Shown here in pieces: positions 36,219 through 48,500 of a stretch of DNA of 64,000 nt. This DNA comes from Hirudinaria manillensis (Eukaryota; Annelida; Clitellata; Hirudinida; Hirudinidae). The notes beneath the pieces are model-generated. The model did no database searches. It was not told where the DNA came from and was given only the letters and a program-made list of their open reading frames with translations. A program made the translations under genes and the position numbers. The stretch is from positions 5,140,501 through 5,204,500 of the forward strand of contig CM067536.1 in assembly GCA_034509925.1 (NCBI GenBank), read 5' to 3'. Each line of letters starts with the position of its first letter. Within the stretch, counting starts at the first letter, position 1.

Positions 36219-38477
36219 TGCATTGTGGATGAAAGCGCCTCTCTGGAGGACTTGGACGAACCAGATGGTTGGTTTGGATTCAAGATCAGCCAGAAACAAT
36301 CAGAAAGTAAATTGCAAACCAAGGTAGCAGAATGTGAATCGTTGATTAAGAAACAACTTGAAATGAAAGAAGGTTGGTTTCATAACTTTATTTGATCATC
36401 ATTAATTATTAATAATCTCCATTCAGTGCTTAAAACATTTGTTCAGCAAATGTCAATGACTACCTTGAAAGTTCCCAGGGAAATTTGGACAAAGGTCAGA
36501 GAAGCAGGTTAAAGTCAAACTTTGAAAGAACGAATCAGAAATGTTCACATAACATCGAGTACTTTAGAAAGAAGAAGGATGGCTACCTAAAGAGGTAGCT
36601 ATTGTCATCACCATCAGGATCATCATCATCATCATCATCACCATTGTTGTTGTTGTTACTAATATTTTGCCCTAAGACTGATATTTTAATAATTTATTAT
36701 CATTCATAATATGGTAGTTTATCTTTATCTAATTGTCCAAAGACTGAAAGACATGGAGAAGCGTCGCATGAGTTTAACGTCGGTTAATGGATCGTCGATT
36801 GGTTCCAAACAACCCAGGTTGGTATGGATTGAATCGTCTGCTTCCAATTAACTTGTTATTAATAAATAATAATAATAACAATAATAATAATAATAGTAAT
36901 AATAGCAATAATGATGTTGACAGCCATAAGAATATTTCATCATTTTAAAAGGATCTTTGAAGTTTGATATGATGGCTTTGAATGTTTTATTTATGATGTG
37001 AATTCAGTGCAAAATGAAGTTGAGATTTAAATGCTCGTAGGTTTTTGACTTTTTGTTTTAAAAATCTTCAAAATTTAATTGCATTCATTGTCTTAAATTT
37101 GTTTAATTATGTCATTAAATACAATAAAATGAACACAAAGATAAATAATAACCAGTATGTTTTTACCAATTTTCGATCGTTGGTTTTGCTGTAATTGTTT
37201 GTTTGTTTGTTTCAAATATCTCTTTGACTTCTGCTTTTGCTGAACTAAACTTAAGATACGAATTATTATTATTTCAATGAAATATTTAATTTTAAATTAA
37301 GTTGTTAAATAATTGTTAAATTATTGACTCGTTGTCATGCAAATGTCAACAATCAGTACTAAATGCTTGCTTGCCTATGGCATGTGATATCGTTTATCAC
37401 GTAATGCAGCCTCAGTGTCAGTTCAACGAAAAGTTTGACCTCCAAAGCATCAACACCCCTGCAGACCTCGGGCAGTGCAGACGACGTTGTCTCTGGTGAG
37501 TAATTGCGAGCAGACGTCTCGAGGGGTCGTCATGGGAACGATGAATGTTTATAAAGACAATGATATTGGAATTCTAATGATCATGTCATTATTATTTCAT
37601 CGCAATCATCATCAGCATATTACATGACCGCAAATGTGAGAGTCTATATATATATATACTAATATATAAAAAAGATGCAACTTGATAGGAGAACAATTGA
37701 CTGATACATAAAAAAATAATGTTAAAAATAATATTAAACTGGATCTGATTATGATATAAACTCTGTGAACACAAGTTATAATATCAAGTTAATACTTATA
37801 TCAGTTACGATATCAGTTGTGCTTGACAATGACAATAATACATTCTTATGAGGTTGCAATGTTGATAATGATGATAATGATGATAATGATGAATCATGAA
37901 GTTCAAACTAGTTTCAATAGTGATTATGATAATGATGAATCATTAAGTTCTCCCTTTGATCAGCCACCGACAACCAGGTCCCGTCAAAGACGACAACAAC
38001 ACCAGGACAACAGTCGGTCAAACGCCATCTGGCGACGGAGTCCCTGAGGATGACTTCCCTGCTGATACCCATGTTGGATATTAATATTCACGCATTGTTG
38101 CATTAATATTCATTACTTAGTTTCAACTGTTAGTCCCATTATTAAAATTCAATAATACCTATATTTGCATATGCAAATACATCATCATTTGCATGCATTT
38201 GCGTTTGCATAAATGAATGTAAATAACAAACAAACAGAAAACGTTCGCAGGTGCAAATCACGGTCCGCTGCCGATCTCTCCCCAAGGACCGAGTACAAAG
38301 AGTTCATCTCACAAAACGCTTGCAACTCGAATCCAAAGAAGAAGGAGGAGCCAAAAACGTCACATGACAAACGAGAGTTTCATCTCGCGAAGCAGAAAAT
38401 CAAGGAGTTGAATGAAAATAATAAAAGGTTGTCTGCATCCATTGTGGACCTCCAGGTTAGAATAGCCATTCTTTTTG

Positions 38478-38542
<65 letters not shown>

Positions 38543-38863
38543 TATTATTTATTTTTTATTATTATTATTATTATTATATCAGTACCGTTACTAATTTTAA
38601 TCATCACACAGTTTGAACATGTTTGCTTAATTAAATGGATGACTATTGTCAATATTAGTATTAGTATTTTCAATTCAATTCAATTCCTCCAATATTTTAA
38701 GTGCCTTTTTTATCCAAGTCCTAGGATGTCAAGGCACTGCCGACGCACACTAGCATAGACACGACCGAGCACAACATAATGAAATAATGAGAACAAAAGA
38801 CAATTTAAAAAAAAAAATATTTAAGAATAACATTGAATAAATTTGTATTTGTTCTTGTAATTA

Positions 38864-38942
<79 letters not shown>

Positions 38943-40584
38943 GTTATTACTTATTTATTGTTTTAGATGAAAATGGAAGGCATCCACGAAGGGAACAAGT
39001 TGTTGATTGAAGAGCAAAAAAGGAGGAATCATCTTCAGAAGAATATGTTTGAACTTCTTGGAAAGCAACAGGAAGAGATCACTTCCATCAGGATGGTTTG
39101 CATCAACAATATTTATTTACAATAATATTGGCAATAATTAATAATTTCTGGGTTAATAATTAATATTTATTAATAATTAATAATTAATCGATTGAATAAT
39201 AAATTCGACGACGTCAATTTTCATCGGGCAGGAGTTTCAGAATATAGAAGAACAAATCGAGTTGAAAGTTTATGAAAAAGGGAAGGAGATTCAAAAGACA
39301 ATTGAAAGTTGCCAATACCAGGTGATAAGAAAAATATCATCATTAAAAAGATACACTTTTTTTGTGGTTTTTAACTTTTAACCTGATTTTCCCGAGAAAA
39401 TTAGGTTAAATTAAATGTTAGCCTGTAATTTCTGAGAAGCAATTATATTTGTTTGTGGCACTTGCAGTCAGTTATTATTATCTGAATCAGCCTGTAGTAA
39501 GAATTTGCCAATAATTGTAATAACAACCACTTTTGTTAATGAATATAATAATGATCAATGTTGTTAATGAATATAATAATGATCAATGTTGTTAATGAAT
39601 ATAATAACAATGAATTTGGTTAATGAATATAATAATAACCATCTTTGTTAACGAATATAATAACGATCAATTGCATCACCAACCACAATTCACCTCATTC
39701 GAAGATCTTCCAACTGGAACACAGCAGTTCCAGCCACCACCTCGAATTGTTTCCTGACGACAATTTCTGCACGAAGCACGTTCGCCAGTTTGCCATAACG
39801 GCACTCGACCACCTGTTGACCTTCATCGCCGCCATTTTCATCGTCCTGGCAACCATGGCTTCGAATCTCAGGCATTACCAGCTGAATGCCAGCTGGCAAG
39901 TACCATTCCATTGAGTTTGGATTTTAGTATTTGTTCAGTTGCATTCACTAGCCAATCATCCTTTAAGAATTTTATAGCAAGGATGCAGTCATATAAGCAA
40001 TGATGGTCATGAAAGTATAAAATTATGGATTATGAATTAGTTATTATTATATACTTTGAAGTATTACTTGAATTGGTGCATCTTAGGTTGTGCCTTTCAT
40101 GTTTTATGCTTTGATCTGTGATATTACATCCGAGGTGCTGTTAAAAACTCTTTTACTTGAAGCAAAAGCAAAGCTAAAAACTGAATTAAGATGTCAGACC
40201 CAATGTTGATGTCATTGATGTCATAGGGTTGTGTCTTGTTGCATGTCATTGGTCTCGTGATGGTAGCATTTGAATCCATTACAACGAATGTATCCCATCT
40301 TAAATCATCTTTTATATTGATATAATTTAAATAATAACCAATTGGTTAATAATTCATTCTTTAATTTGAATAATAATGGCAATAATAACTAATACTAATA
40401 ATTAATAAACTTATTAACTAATACTAATAAATACTAAAAAGTAATAATTAGTAATTCTAATGATAAGCTTGAAAGATGCTTTGCTTTCAGGTCACAAAAA
40501 TTCCTAGCTTTCTTTATCCTGGCCTGCATAGCAGGTGCATTCATCATTCAAAACATCACCTGGGATCACAAGAAAGAACTATAA
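36219..40584 (+). CDS. TMCC: TMCC-family transmembrane and coiled-coil protein
   Basis: TMCC1-3 are ER membrane proteins with a long coiled coil and two C-terminal membrane segments; TMCC1 acts at ER-endosome contacts (family knowledge). Exons: 36219-36372, 36751-36817, 37410-37495, one near 37964-38085 whose 3' limit I could not fix, 38251-38455, 38967-39095, 39232-39321, 39705-39895 and 40491-40584 (TAA). The N-terminal half is Ser/Thr-rich. The coiled coil contains EEQIELKVYEKGKEIQKTIE, which aligns without gaps to the TMCC block ending in EALEACQ. The first membrane segment contains LLTFIAAIFIVLATMA, the second FLAFFILACIAGAFII. The last junction works only as a GC-AG intron (GCAAGT donor at 39896). 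The true first exon is unsettled (see 35707). AATAAA at 40732-40737. Confidence 0.85.
38478..38577. repeat. (ATT)n microsatellite
   Basis: Long ATT tract just 3' of the TMCC donor at 38456; the poly-Tyr frame through it is an artefact. Confidence 0.93.
38865..38941. repeat. (ATT)n microsatellite
   Basis: About 25 ATT copies ending some 25 bp before the TMCC exon at 38967. Confidence 0.95.
39535..39674. repeat. 28-bp tandem repeat, five copies
   Basis: Unit GTTAATGAATATAATAATGA plus eight bases, increasingly diverged to the right, ending just before the TMCC exon at 39705. Confidence 0.93.
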
Positions 40585-42127
40585 ACCCTCCCCAAAAAAA
40601 CTTAGGTCCTTACGAGCCATTGTCGTGGATTCGAATCTGGATTCCTTTATTCCGGCAATCTGTGATGATGCTAGATTTCATCATTCGTTGCTCATTCGTT
40701 CTATTATTTAAATTAGTTTTAATTAATTAATAATAAATAATTTGCATATTAATTGGCAGATTAATATTATTAATTTCTTTAATTACGTTTATCTCACTGC
40801 AAACTAACTTAAAATTTTTTAAAATTTTGTGTTGTTGTTAAATTGTCATATTTCATGACTTAAATGTTTTTTAAATCGAAAGATGAACAGTAATTGTTTT
40901 GCCAGCATGACAAAGCAGCAGAAGCGTAGGAACAGCTCTTGCCTGCGTTCTATTTTAAGATCTCCCTGTTTATTTAAATTGTTTGCAGACACAATTGTTT
41001 GCACATTTCTTGGTCTCTTCATCACCTGTGCTATTAAAAAATAATGGTGCTCACTTGACATTTAATTTCATTTCAGCTCCACGCGAGCCATGTGTCGTGC
41101 CTGCGTCCTTATTTTATTTAAGCTACCAACTTGTTGCCTTATTGTATTGATGTTTTCTGCTTTAATAATTCCTACTTCATTTTATGAAATTAAATGTTGA
41201 AATGTTGGAGTTGCATCCAATGTTTGGGCACATTCATCTTTATGCCCTTTTCAGTAGCAACTTTACATTGTTTTATACACATTGGTAAAAATGATTCATC
41301 GACATCTGGAAGCAGAGGCTCCTCTTTTGAAGCACAATTATTCAGCAAATTATAAAAGCATTATGACCAGTCTAACAGCAGAAGTTCAATTGGATTTTCA
41401 AGACATAATGACATTACTGGAGGGAGGTTCTTATCCTCTCAAGTGATATTGAGTAACCACTCGAACTAAATACTAAATGCAGATAGAAAGTCATCTTAGA
41501 TCATGGAATTTCATGACCAGTTGAGGACAACTAAGCAAGTGTTTAATTGTTTAAGAGCATTTAATCAGCTCATCACATCAGCTTCTGTTTTGTATATGGA
41601 ACATGCACAATTCCCTGTTTGCATAAAACTGAAGATTTCTTTCAACTGAAAAGCTTTTATTTACCAAACACACGATTCTCAAGCAAAGAACAACGTGGTC
41701 TCAACACCAACGTCGTGCATGGATTGATCTCACGTAATTCATGCCATCCAAAATCAACCTAAAATCGTTCTGATATGGCAATGTACAATCCATTTGACTA
41801 GGGACTCAAAGATTTGAAAATTCCAATTTAACATAGTGATTGACTCTTAAGGAGGTATCTGAGGAAAAAGTAAACTTAACTATAAAACAATTTGAGTTTC
41901 TCTTGCAACCCGTTCGAGAACTCGTCCGTCACCGTGACGACAGCGAGGAAATTATTGGCGCCACGAAGCGTATCAACAAGAACTACAAAATTAAAAATAA
42001 AACACGACTGGAAACATATCAAATAAGGTGAGGTTTTTGTAGAAATAATTTAAATTGGCATTAAAAAGGGGTTCAAGTGGGAGGAGCCTGTAGGTTAGGG
42101 GAGGAGTCTGCAGGATGGGGGAGTGGT
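40585..42127. other. Convergent 3' ends of TMCC (+) and PFK (-)
   Basis: TMCC poly(A) signal AATAAA at 40732-40737; a minus-strand AATAAA at 41656-41661 suits PFK. The plus frame at 41840-42031 has somewhat coding-like composition but no recognised domain, and more likely lies in PFK 3' untranslated sequence. No other gene seen. Confidence 0.5.
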
Positions 42128-45100
42128 TCAGATCAGGTGAATGGTATCCGGGTCGTTGTCGAAGTAGGCCACACGGTCCGTGCCCTCGGTCTCGTAGGTG
42201 GACGTGTGCATTGCCAGGATGCGGAGGAGGGGTCTCAGCTTCAGCCACCAGTTATCCACGGGGATGCGATGCCTGTAGTTAACGATAAGTTATTTCTTTC
42301 ATTCAAGACACACCGTGATTGGTGATAATTAAACGAATTGCATAAATGTGAATATAATTATTATAATAACGTAATAAATTGGCATTCAAAAGATCAATTT
42401 GGTGTTTTATTTTGATGGTTATTTTAATCCAAGCTGACGTTTAAAATCAGAAACAATTTTAATAAACGTTACGCGAAGCTTTTTACATATATGCGATTAC
42501 ATGATTTTGCATATCACGTGATAATTACAATAATAGAGATATCTTTATTTTTGTAAATAAAATATAAAATTATAAATTGTATAATTCTAGATAATATATG
42601 ATATTATTATATATTATATTATATTATAATATGCAGACGTAATATCCTGCAACTCACGCAAAATCGCTCTGTTCTCTGAGCTCCTGCACGGGTGTGAAAG
42701 TCGACAGCTTCTTCTGCAGTCCGAGAAGCGTTGCACTTTCGGGTGACTTTGCGTGAACAGAACCTGCGTTCAAAAAATTAATTGGCTACTTTGGAACTCT
42801 GTGTAAGTGAGCATACAGCTTACTTATTAATTAATTAATTAATAATAATAATAGAGGCAGTCATAATTAAGTGGAATAATTTGAATATTTTATTTTTTTG
42901 TCATTAATAATAATAATAATTAATAATAATAATAATAACAACAACAACTTGTCATGTAACAAAGCTTCTTAATTAAATTAAAAAATGAGTGAGCGTGCGA
43001 GTGAGTGAGTGAGAAGTCACGTGACTCACCATCCGGAGTCTTGTTTGCTTCGATTTGCTTGACGAGGAAATCGACGCATTTTGTGGCCAATTTGGTTCCA
43101 AGAATTCTGTCAAATGGGCTTGGACTGCCTCCCTATTCAAATTTGAACAACTTTAACAAAAACAGTCTCAAAATGCCCAAAATAATGAACTAATCTTATA
43201 ATATTTCAGTCATTATATTTGTCCAACATTTATAATCTAAATACTTGTTACTTAAATACTTTATTATTATTATTATTACTATTATTATTATTAGGTTTTT
43301 ATAATTCTTCAACTTTTATACATTAAGATACCTTATTAATCTCAGTTTATTTATCCAGCTTATTAATCTCAGTTTATATTTAGAACCATACAGTATTATT
43401 GTTATTATCATTATTATTCTATTATGTTTTATAATTTTCCATATTTTATAAATTATATTGACTTATTAATGACCTGAGTTTATATTTAGAATTAAAATCT
43501 TGTCACCAATCACAACCTGCTGCATGTGTCCAAGTACGTTGAGTCTGCACTGGAAGACACCTTTGCCTTCCTCCTGGTACAAGCTGGTCACAAATTCGCT
43601 CGTGTAATTCTCGTTCGCCTTTTCGCTCCTTAAAAATCAATTAAACAAATTAACGTTAACATAATCGTTAATTACGATTAATAAATTGATTAATTAATAT
43701 AATAATTAATAAATAATAATCATCATCATAAAAAAAAATCAAAAATCTCTTGATAAAAGGCTACATTGTAGTTGTTAATTTTTAATTATAAATATTATAA
43801 TTGGTACAGACAGCATGATATTATACGTTATTTATGATAACCAATTTATGATATTAATATAATAATTAATTGAATAATATAATAATTAGTTGGTTAATAT
43901 CAAAACAAACCTCAAAACCATTCCTCTTTTGACACCCGCTTGGATCTTTGCTGCCAAATGCTTCACGTCGCCCTAAAAGTTAAGAAATATGAAATTAATT
44001 TTTAAATTAAGCAAAATTGAATTTCTAAAACAATAACAAATCAGACCCTTTTAGTCAATCCCCGATCTATGTATGTTAAAACTATTTCATCATTTATACC
44101 AACAACTTAGAGTTAGTGTTTTATTATGTTTAGTATATAATATAAATATAAATATTATAATAATAATAATAATAATACATAATAATTATTAATAAATAAT
44201 AAAATATGATTTATAATAATAATAATAATAAGTAATAACTTGTCAAATGTTTACCTGGAGATCTGCAACGGTGAATGGTTCTTCGTAAATGTAGGCAGCG
44301 TCGGCACCGCTGGCGAGTGCACTCAGCGTCGCCAGGTAACCCGAGTAGCCACCCATGACCTCGAGAACGAAGACCCTGTTGCTCGTTCCGGAGGCAGACT
44401 GTTTGATTCGATCTGCTATCTGATGTTGACAACAGCAATGTCGGGATTAGGTTAACAGAAGTAACAGAGAAATTATGAATAAATGATTAACTAATTATAA
44501 TAATAATTAGATTATTAATATTCACTAATGTCAGCCAATCGAGTTGTACTTAATATTTTCACTTGCAACCATAGAAATACAAAAGTACGTCGATACAATA
44601 CAATACAATAAACATACAATTTTGGTCCAAAATAGATTTATTAATTTTGCTAACAATAAGTAAAATCAGTCAAAACAGCAGCTTAACAAGGATTTAAATG
44701 CAGAACTCCGCAGAATTAAAACTTCTAATTAACTAATTAATTAATTAATTAATTAATTAATTAATCAATTAATTAATCCCCTTTAAAACCAAACACGAAG
44801 CGTTACCATGGCGATGGCGTTCAGGGAGGTGTCCGAGCCGAGGGTGAAGTCGGTGCCGGGGACGTTGTTCGAAATGGTGGCAGGGATGATGGTCAGCGGG
44901 ATGCAGAACTCCTTGAACTTGTCCCGATTCTCGACCAATTGCAGGGCACTCTCAAAAGCCTGAAGGAGGAGGGAAGGACGCATTTTGTAGTTGTTATTTA
45001 TGTAAATGTTTTTTTTTATAATGAATGAATGCAAAATAATAATTATATTTTATTACCTCTGTTAATAACATTTCTATTAATATTGTTTGTATTAGTATTA

Positions 45101-45537
45101 ATATTATTAATAATATAACTTGATTAATTTAAATAATCAAAAAAATAAGTAAAACAAAAACTATGGGAACCAATTCCTAACCTCGAATCCACCTATGATG
45201 AGGAGGCCATGAATATTAAATTTCTTGAACTTCTGTGCCACAAGTTCCAGACCAATGGCAGCGGGGGTTGCTCTGGAGGTCTTCAACTTGGCTCCTCCCA
45301 TTCCGGACCACCCCTGCACGTCCCTCCACGTCAGTTGGGACACCTGGTGGTTAGGAGCAGACGTTAAAGTTTTCTTTTTGCAATTCGTTAACATTAAATT
45401 GATCACATGATTAAGGTTATGTTTTAACTATTACAACAATTAATATTTATTTATATATTTATATTTCTATAACTATTTATTAAGCAATTAGAAATGAATG
45501 AATATGATTAAGAATTATTAAATTAATTTAGTTAAAA

Positions 45538-45580
<43 letters not shown>

Positions 45581-48500
45581 TAACCAAGTTAAAACTAGTG
45601 CTGATGTTTTTTTTTTAATAATTTTACTGAATCATATCATCCGCATGATGTTATAACAATCATAGCAATTAATATATTTGTAATACACGGAGGTAATTGA
45701 AACGTTACTTTAATCAACTGGTTTATTTCATTTTAACTAATTACTAAATTTTAACTACTTAACCAATTAACTAATTAATAAATTAGAACCAACTGAAACA
45801 ATCTAAAGGATCTAGAATTGAGTTAAAACTGCCAATAAAAAAATAAACACCTTGTCGTGCGACAGTCCATCGAATCCTGACAAAATGCCGAAGACCTTGT
45901 AGCCCCGAGTGATTCCGACCCTCACGAAGGATCGGGCAGCAGCGTTCACTCCGCATGCGGGCGCACCGACGCACATCACCGCCAGGTTGTAATGCGTCTG
46001 CGAGAGTTTAAATTATTAAACTTAATTTTATTTTAAATTAATTTAATTTATCCATATTCCATATTTTTAGCTGAAATTCATGCATTAAATTCCATAATTT
46101 CATATGTTCATTCATTCATTCGTTCGTTCATTCATTATTATTGTCAATTCACATTCCATTCACCCAATCAATGTGCATGTATCCACCATTACCACAACTA
46201 TAAACTAATTAACATAAAATTAATTTTAATTAAAATTTAATTAACATAAAAACAGCAAATCAACAAGAAATTGATAAACAAGAATCTTAAGCATTAAACA
46301 CAAAGATTAAATACATTAAATAAGATTAAATAATATTAAATTTATGAAATAATCCGATGAAAAAAAATAATAAAGATTAGTAGAAGCAACAGGTTAATGA
46401 TGACATTAATGTTATCATTAATAACAAATGATGACAAATAAATTAAAAATGAATGTTAATCTAACATGAAATAAAAAGATATTTATAAAAAATACTTGCA
46501 GAGAAAGATCAGTTGACACTGAAGTTTAATAAAAATAAAAACGTTGACCATGCAGATGATGATGATGATGATGTTGATGATGATGATGATGTTGATGATG
46601 ATAATAGCATAATCACAACCTAAGAATTTATAATGAATTAGTTACATAAGATTAAAATAGATAAGTCACAGGTTGGCCAATGGATTGAAATAAGAAAATC
46701 AGAATATATTTATACAAAATCAATCAATCAATCAACCAATCAATCAGTCAATCGATCAATCAACTGAGGTGGATTTTTACTAAAAATGATTTGTCATTCC
46801 TCTTACCCCCTTCCAAGAAAGAAAAAGCACAAATTAATGTTACACATGATTAATAATTATATTAATTATTGTTAATTAAATATTATTCATCTCCATGGTG
46901 ATAGAAAATCAATTCAATAATAAAAACCAGAGAAGGATATTAACTAATATTACAAAAATAAAATTAGAAGCCTTTTAGAGAATAAAACGTTAAAAACAGT
47001 ACGTAACAACATAAACAATACATAACAACGTAAACAACAACATCAAGGACCACAAACCACAACAACAACAACAAAACAATGAACAACGCTCGAAGTCGTC
47101 CGGTCCCGTTACCGTGGATACTAACACAAGTCTCGTGTCGAGGTGTCTTAGCGAACGTGAGGTCGTTAAAAGATTCGAGGCAGGAAGCAAAATGTCTGAC
47201 GAGCAACAACAATGGAGGGGTTTGGTTAGTTTCAAATTTATACAAAACATGGCCGTCGGGCACAATGTGGAACTGAATGTAACATTCATAAGAGAATATA
47301 AATAAATAATAAATTATTATTTATTAATAAATTATGTATATATTGATGCATATAATATAAATCATGTTCATATACAAATACAAACCAAAAGACAAATTAC
47401 TACAACAACTGAAATGCACTTTCACAGACATAAAGTCTGAAGTTGGCACAAAATGGTGGCAGGAAATAGTCAAAGATTATGCATTTTGAACATCACTTGT
47501 TAAGTGTTAGGGAGATTTACAGCCAATATATGGATATATGCCAATGCATATATGTATACATATATATATCTATATATATATATATGCCATTTTCTCAAGA
47601 ATGAAGAGAAAGTGAAAAAAGAATTTAACGACACAAAATAATGTTAGATGTCACTTCCATTCACATTCAACGTGAAAAGGCTCGTGTTAGAATCCATTAG
47701 CATGCAGGATGGAAAGAGAAATGAAAAACAGCAGCAACGATCGAGCGAAGCAGACGCCAAAGCGAGCAGGAGGGAAGCGAGCAAAAAGAGCTTTTTTATT
47801 ACCTCAGCTATATTTCCAGAGGGTTGAGCTTTGTTGAGTGTCAGGTAATCATACACATTGCTCATGAAACTCCTTTGTAATTTTTATTTTAATTTTCAAG
47901 TGCAATCAGCAATTAATTAATTAATTAACTAATTTATTTATTTATTTATTTCTTATTAATGAATAGCAATAATTTATTGAGATATTATAATGACTATGAC
48001 TAATATCTATGAAGAAGATTGCTATCGATAGATATAATGCCCGAGCTTTTAGACATAACTTGTTGATAAATCATTCTTCATTAAATGTTGATTACTTAAT
48101 CAAAACTCTCATTAAAACGTCCTCCTCAAGATTTTGACAACCCAAGTTGTCAAAGGCAACAACAAACTTAGCTTCGACCATCTTAAATAAATTCTGATTA
48201 AAAGTATCCTAAATTATTCCAAAATTATTTTAAATTAATAATAATAATAATAATAAGAAATTATTACAAGTTAAGAAATTATTTAAAATCTTTAAAAATT
48301 ATTTCAAATTATTACAATAAATTACTAAAATATTATCCTCATTATCATTATAAAATAATAAGAAATCATCCTAAAGTCTCCTGACCTTCCTCTGAGCTTC
48401 ACGGCCTCGTCGAAGTTCTTCTGATCCATGGCCGCCTGCACTTCCTTGGTTCGAGCCACGCATTCCAAGAGGGGCACTCGCACGATCTGGTTCCCCGTGA

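Noticed and set aside
38213..38758. 181-codon frame with a long Tyr run
   Set aside because: Only 38251-38455 is a TMCC exon; the Tyr run is the ATT microsatellite after the donor.
44211..44455. Frames on both strands around a PFK exon
   Set aside because: The conserved frame is exon 44419-44255 ([10 protein letters not shown]); the others are shadows.
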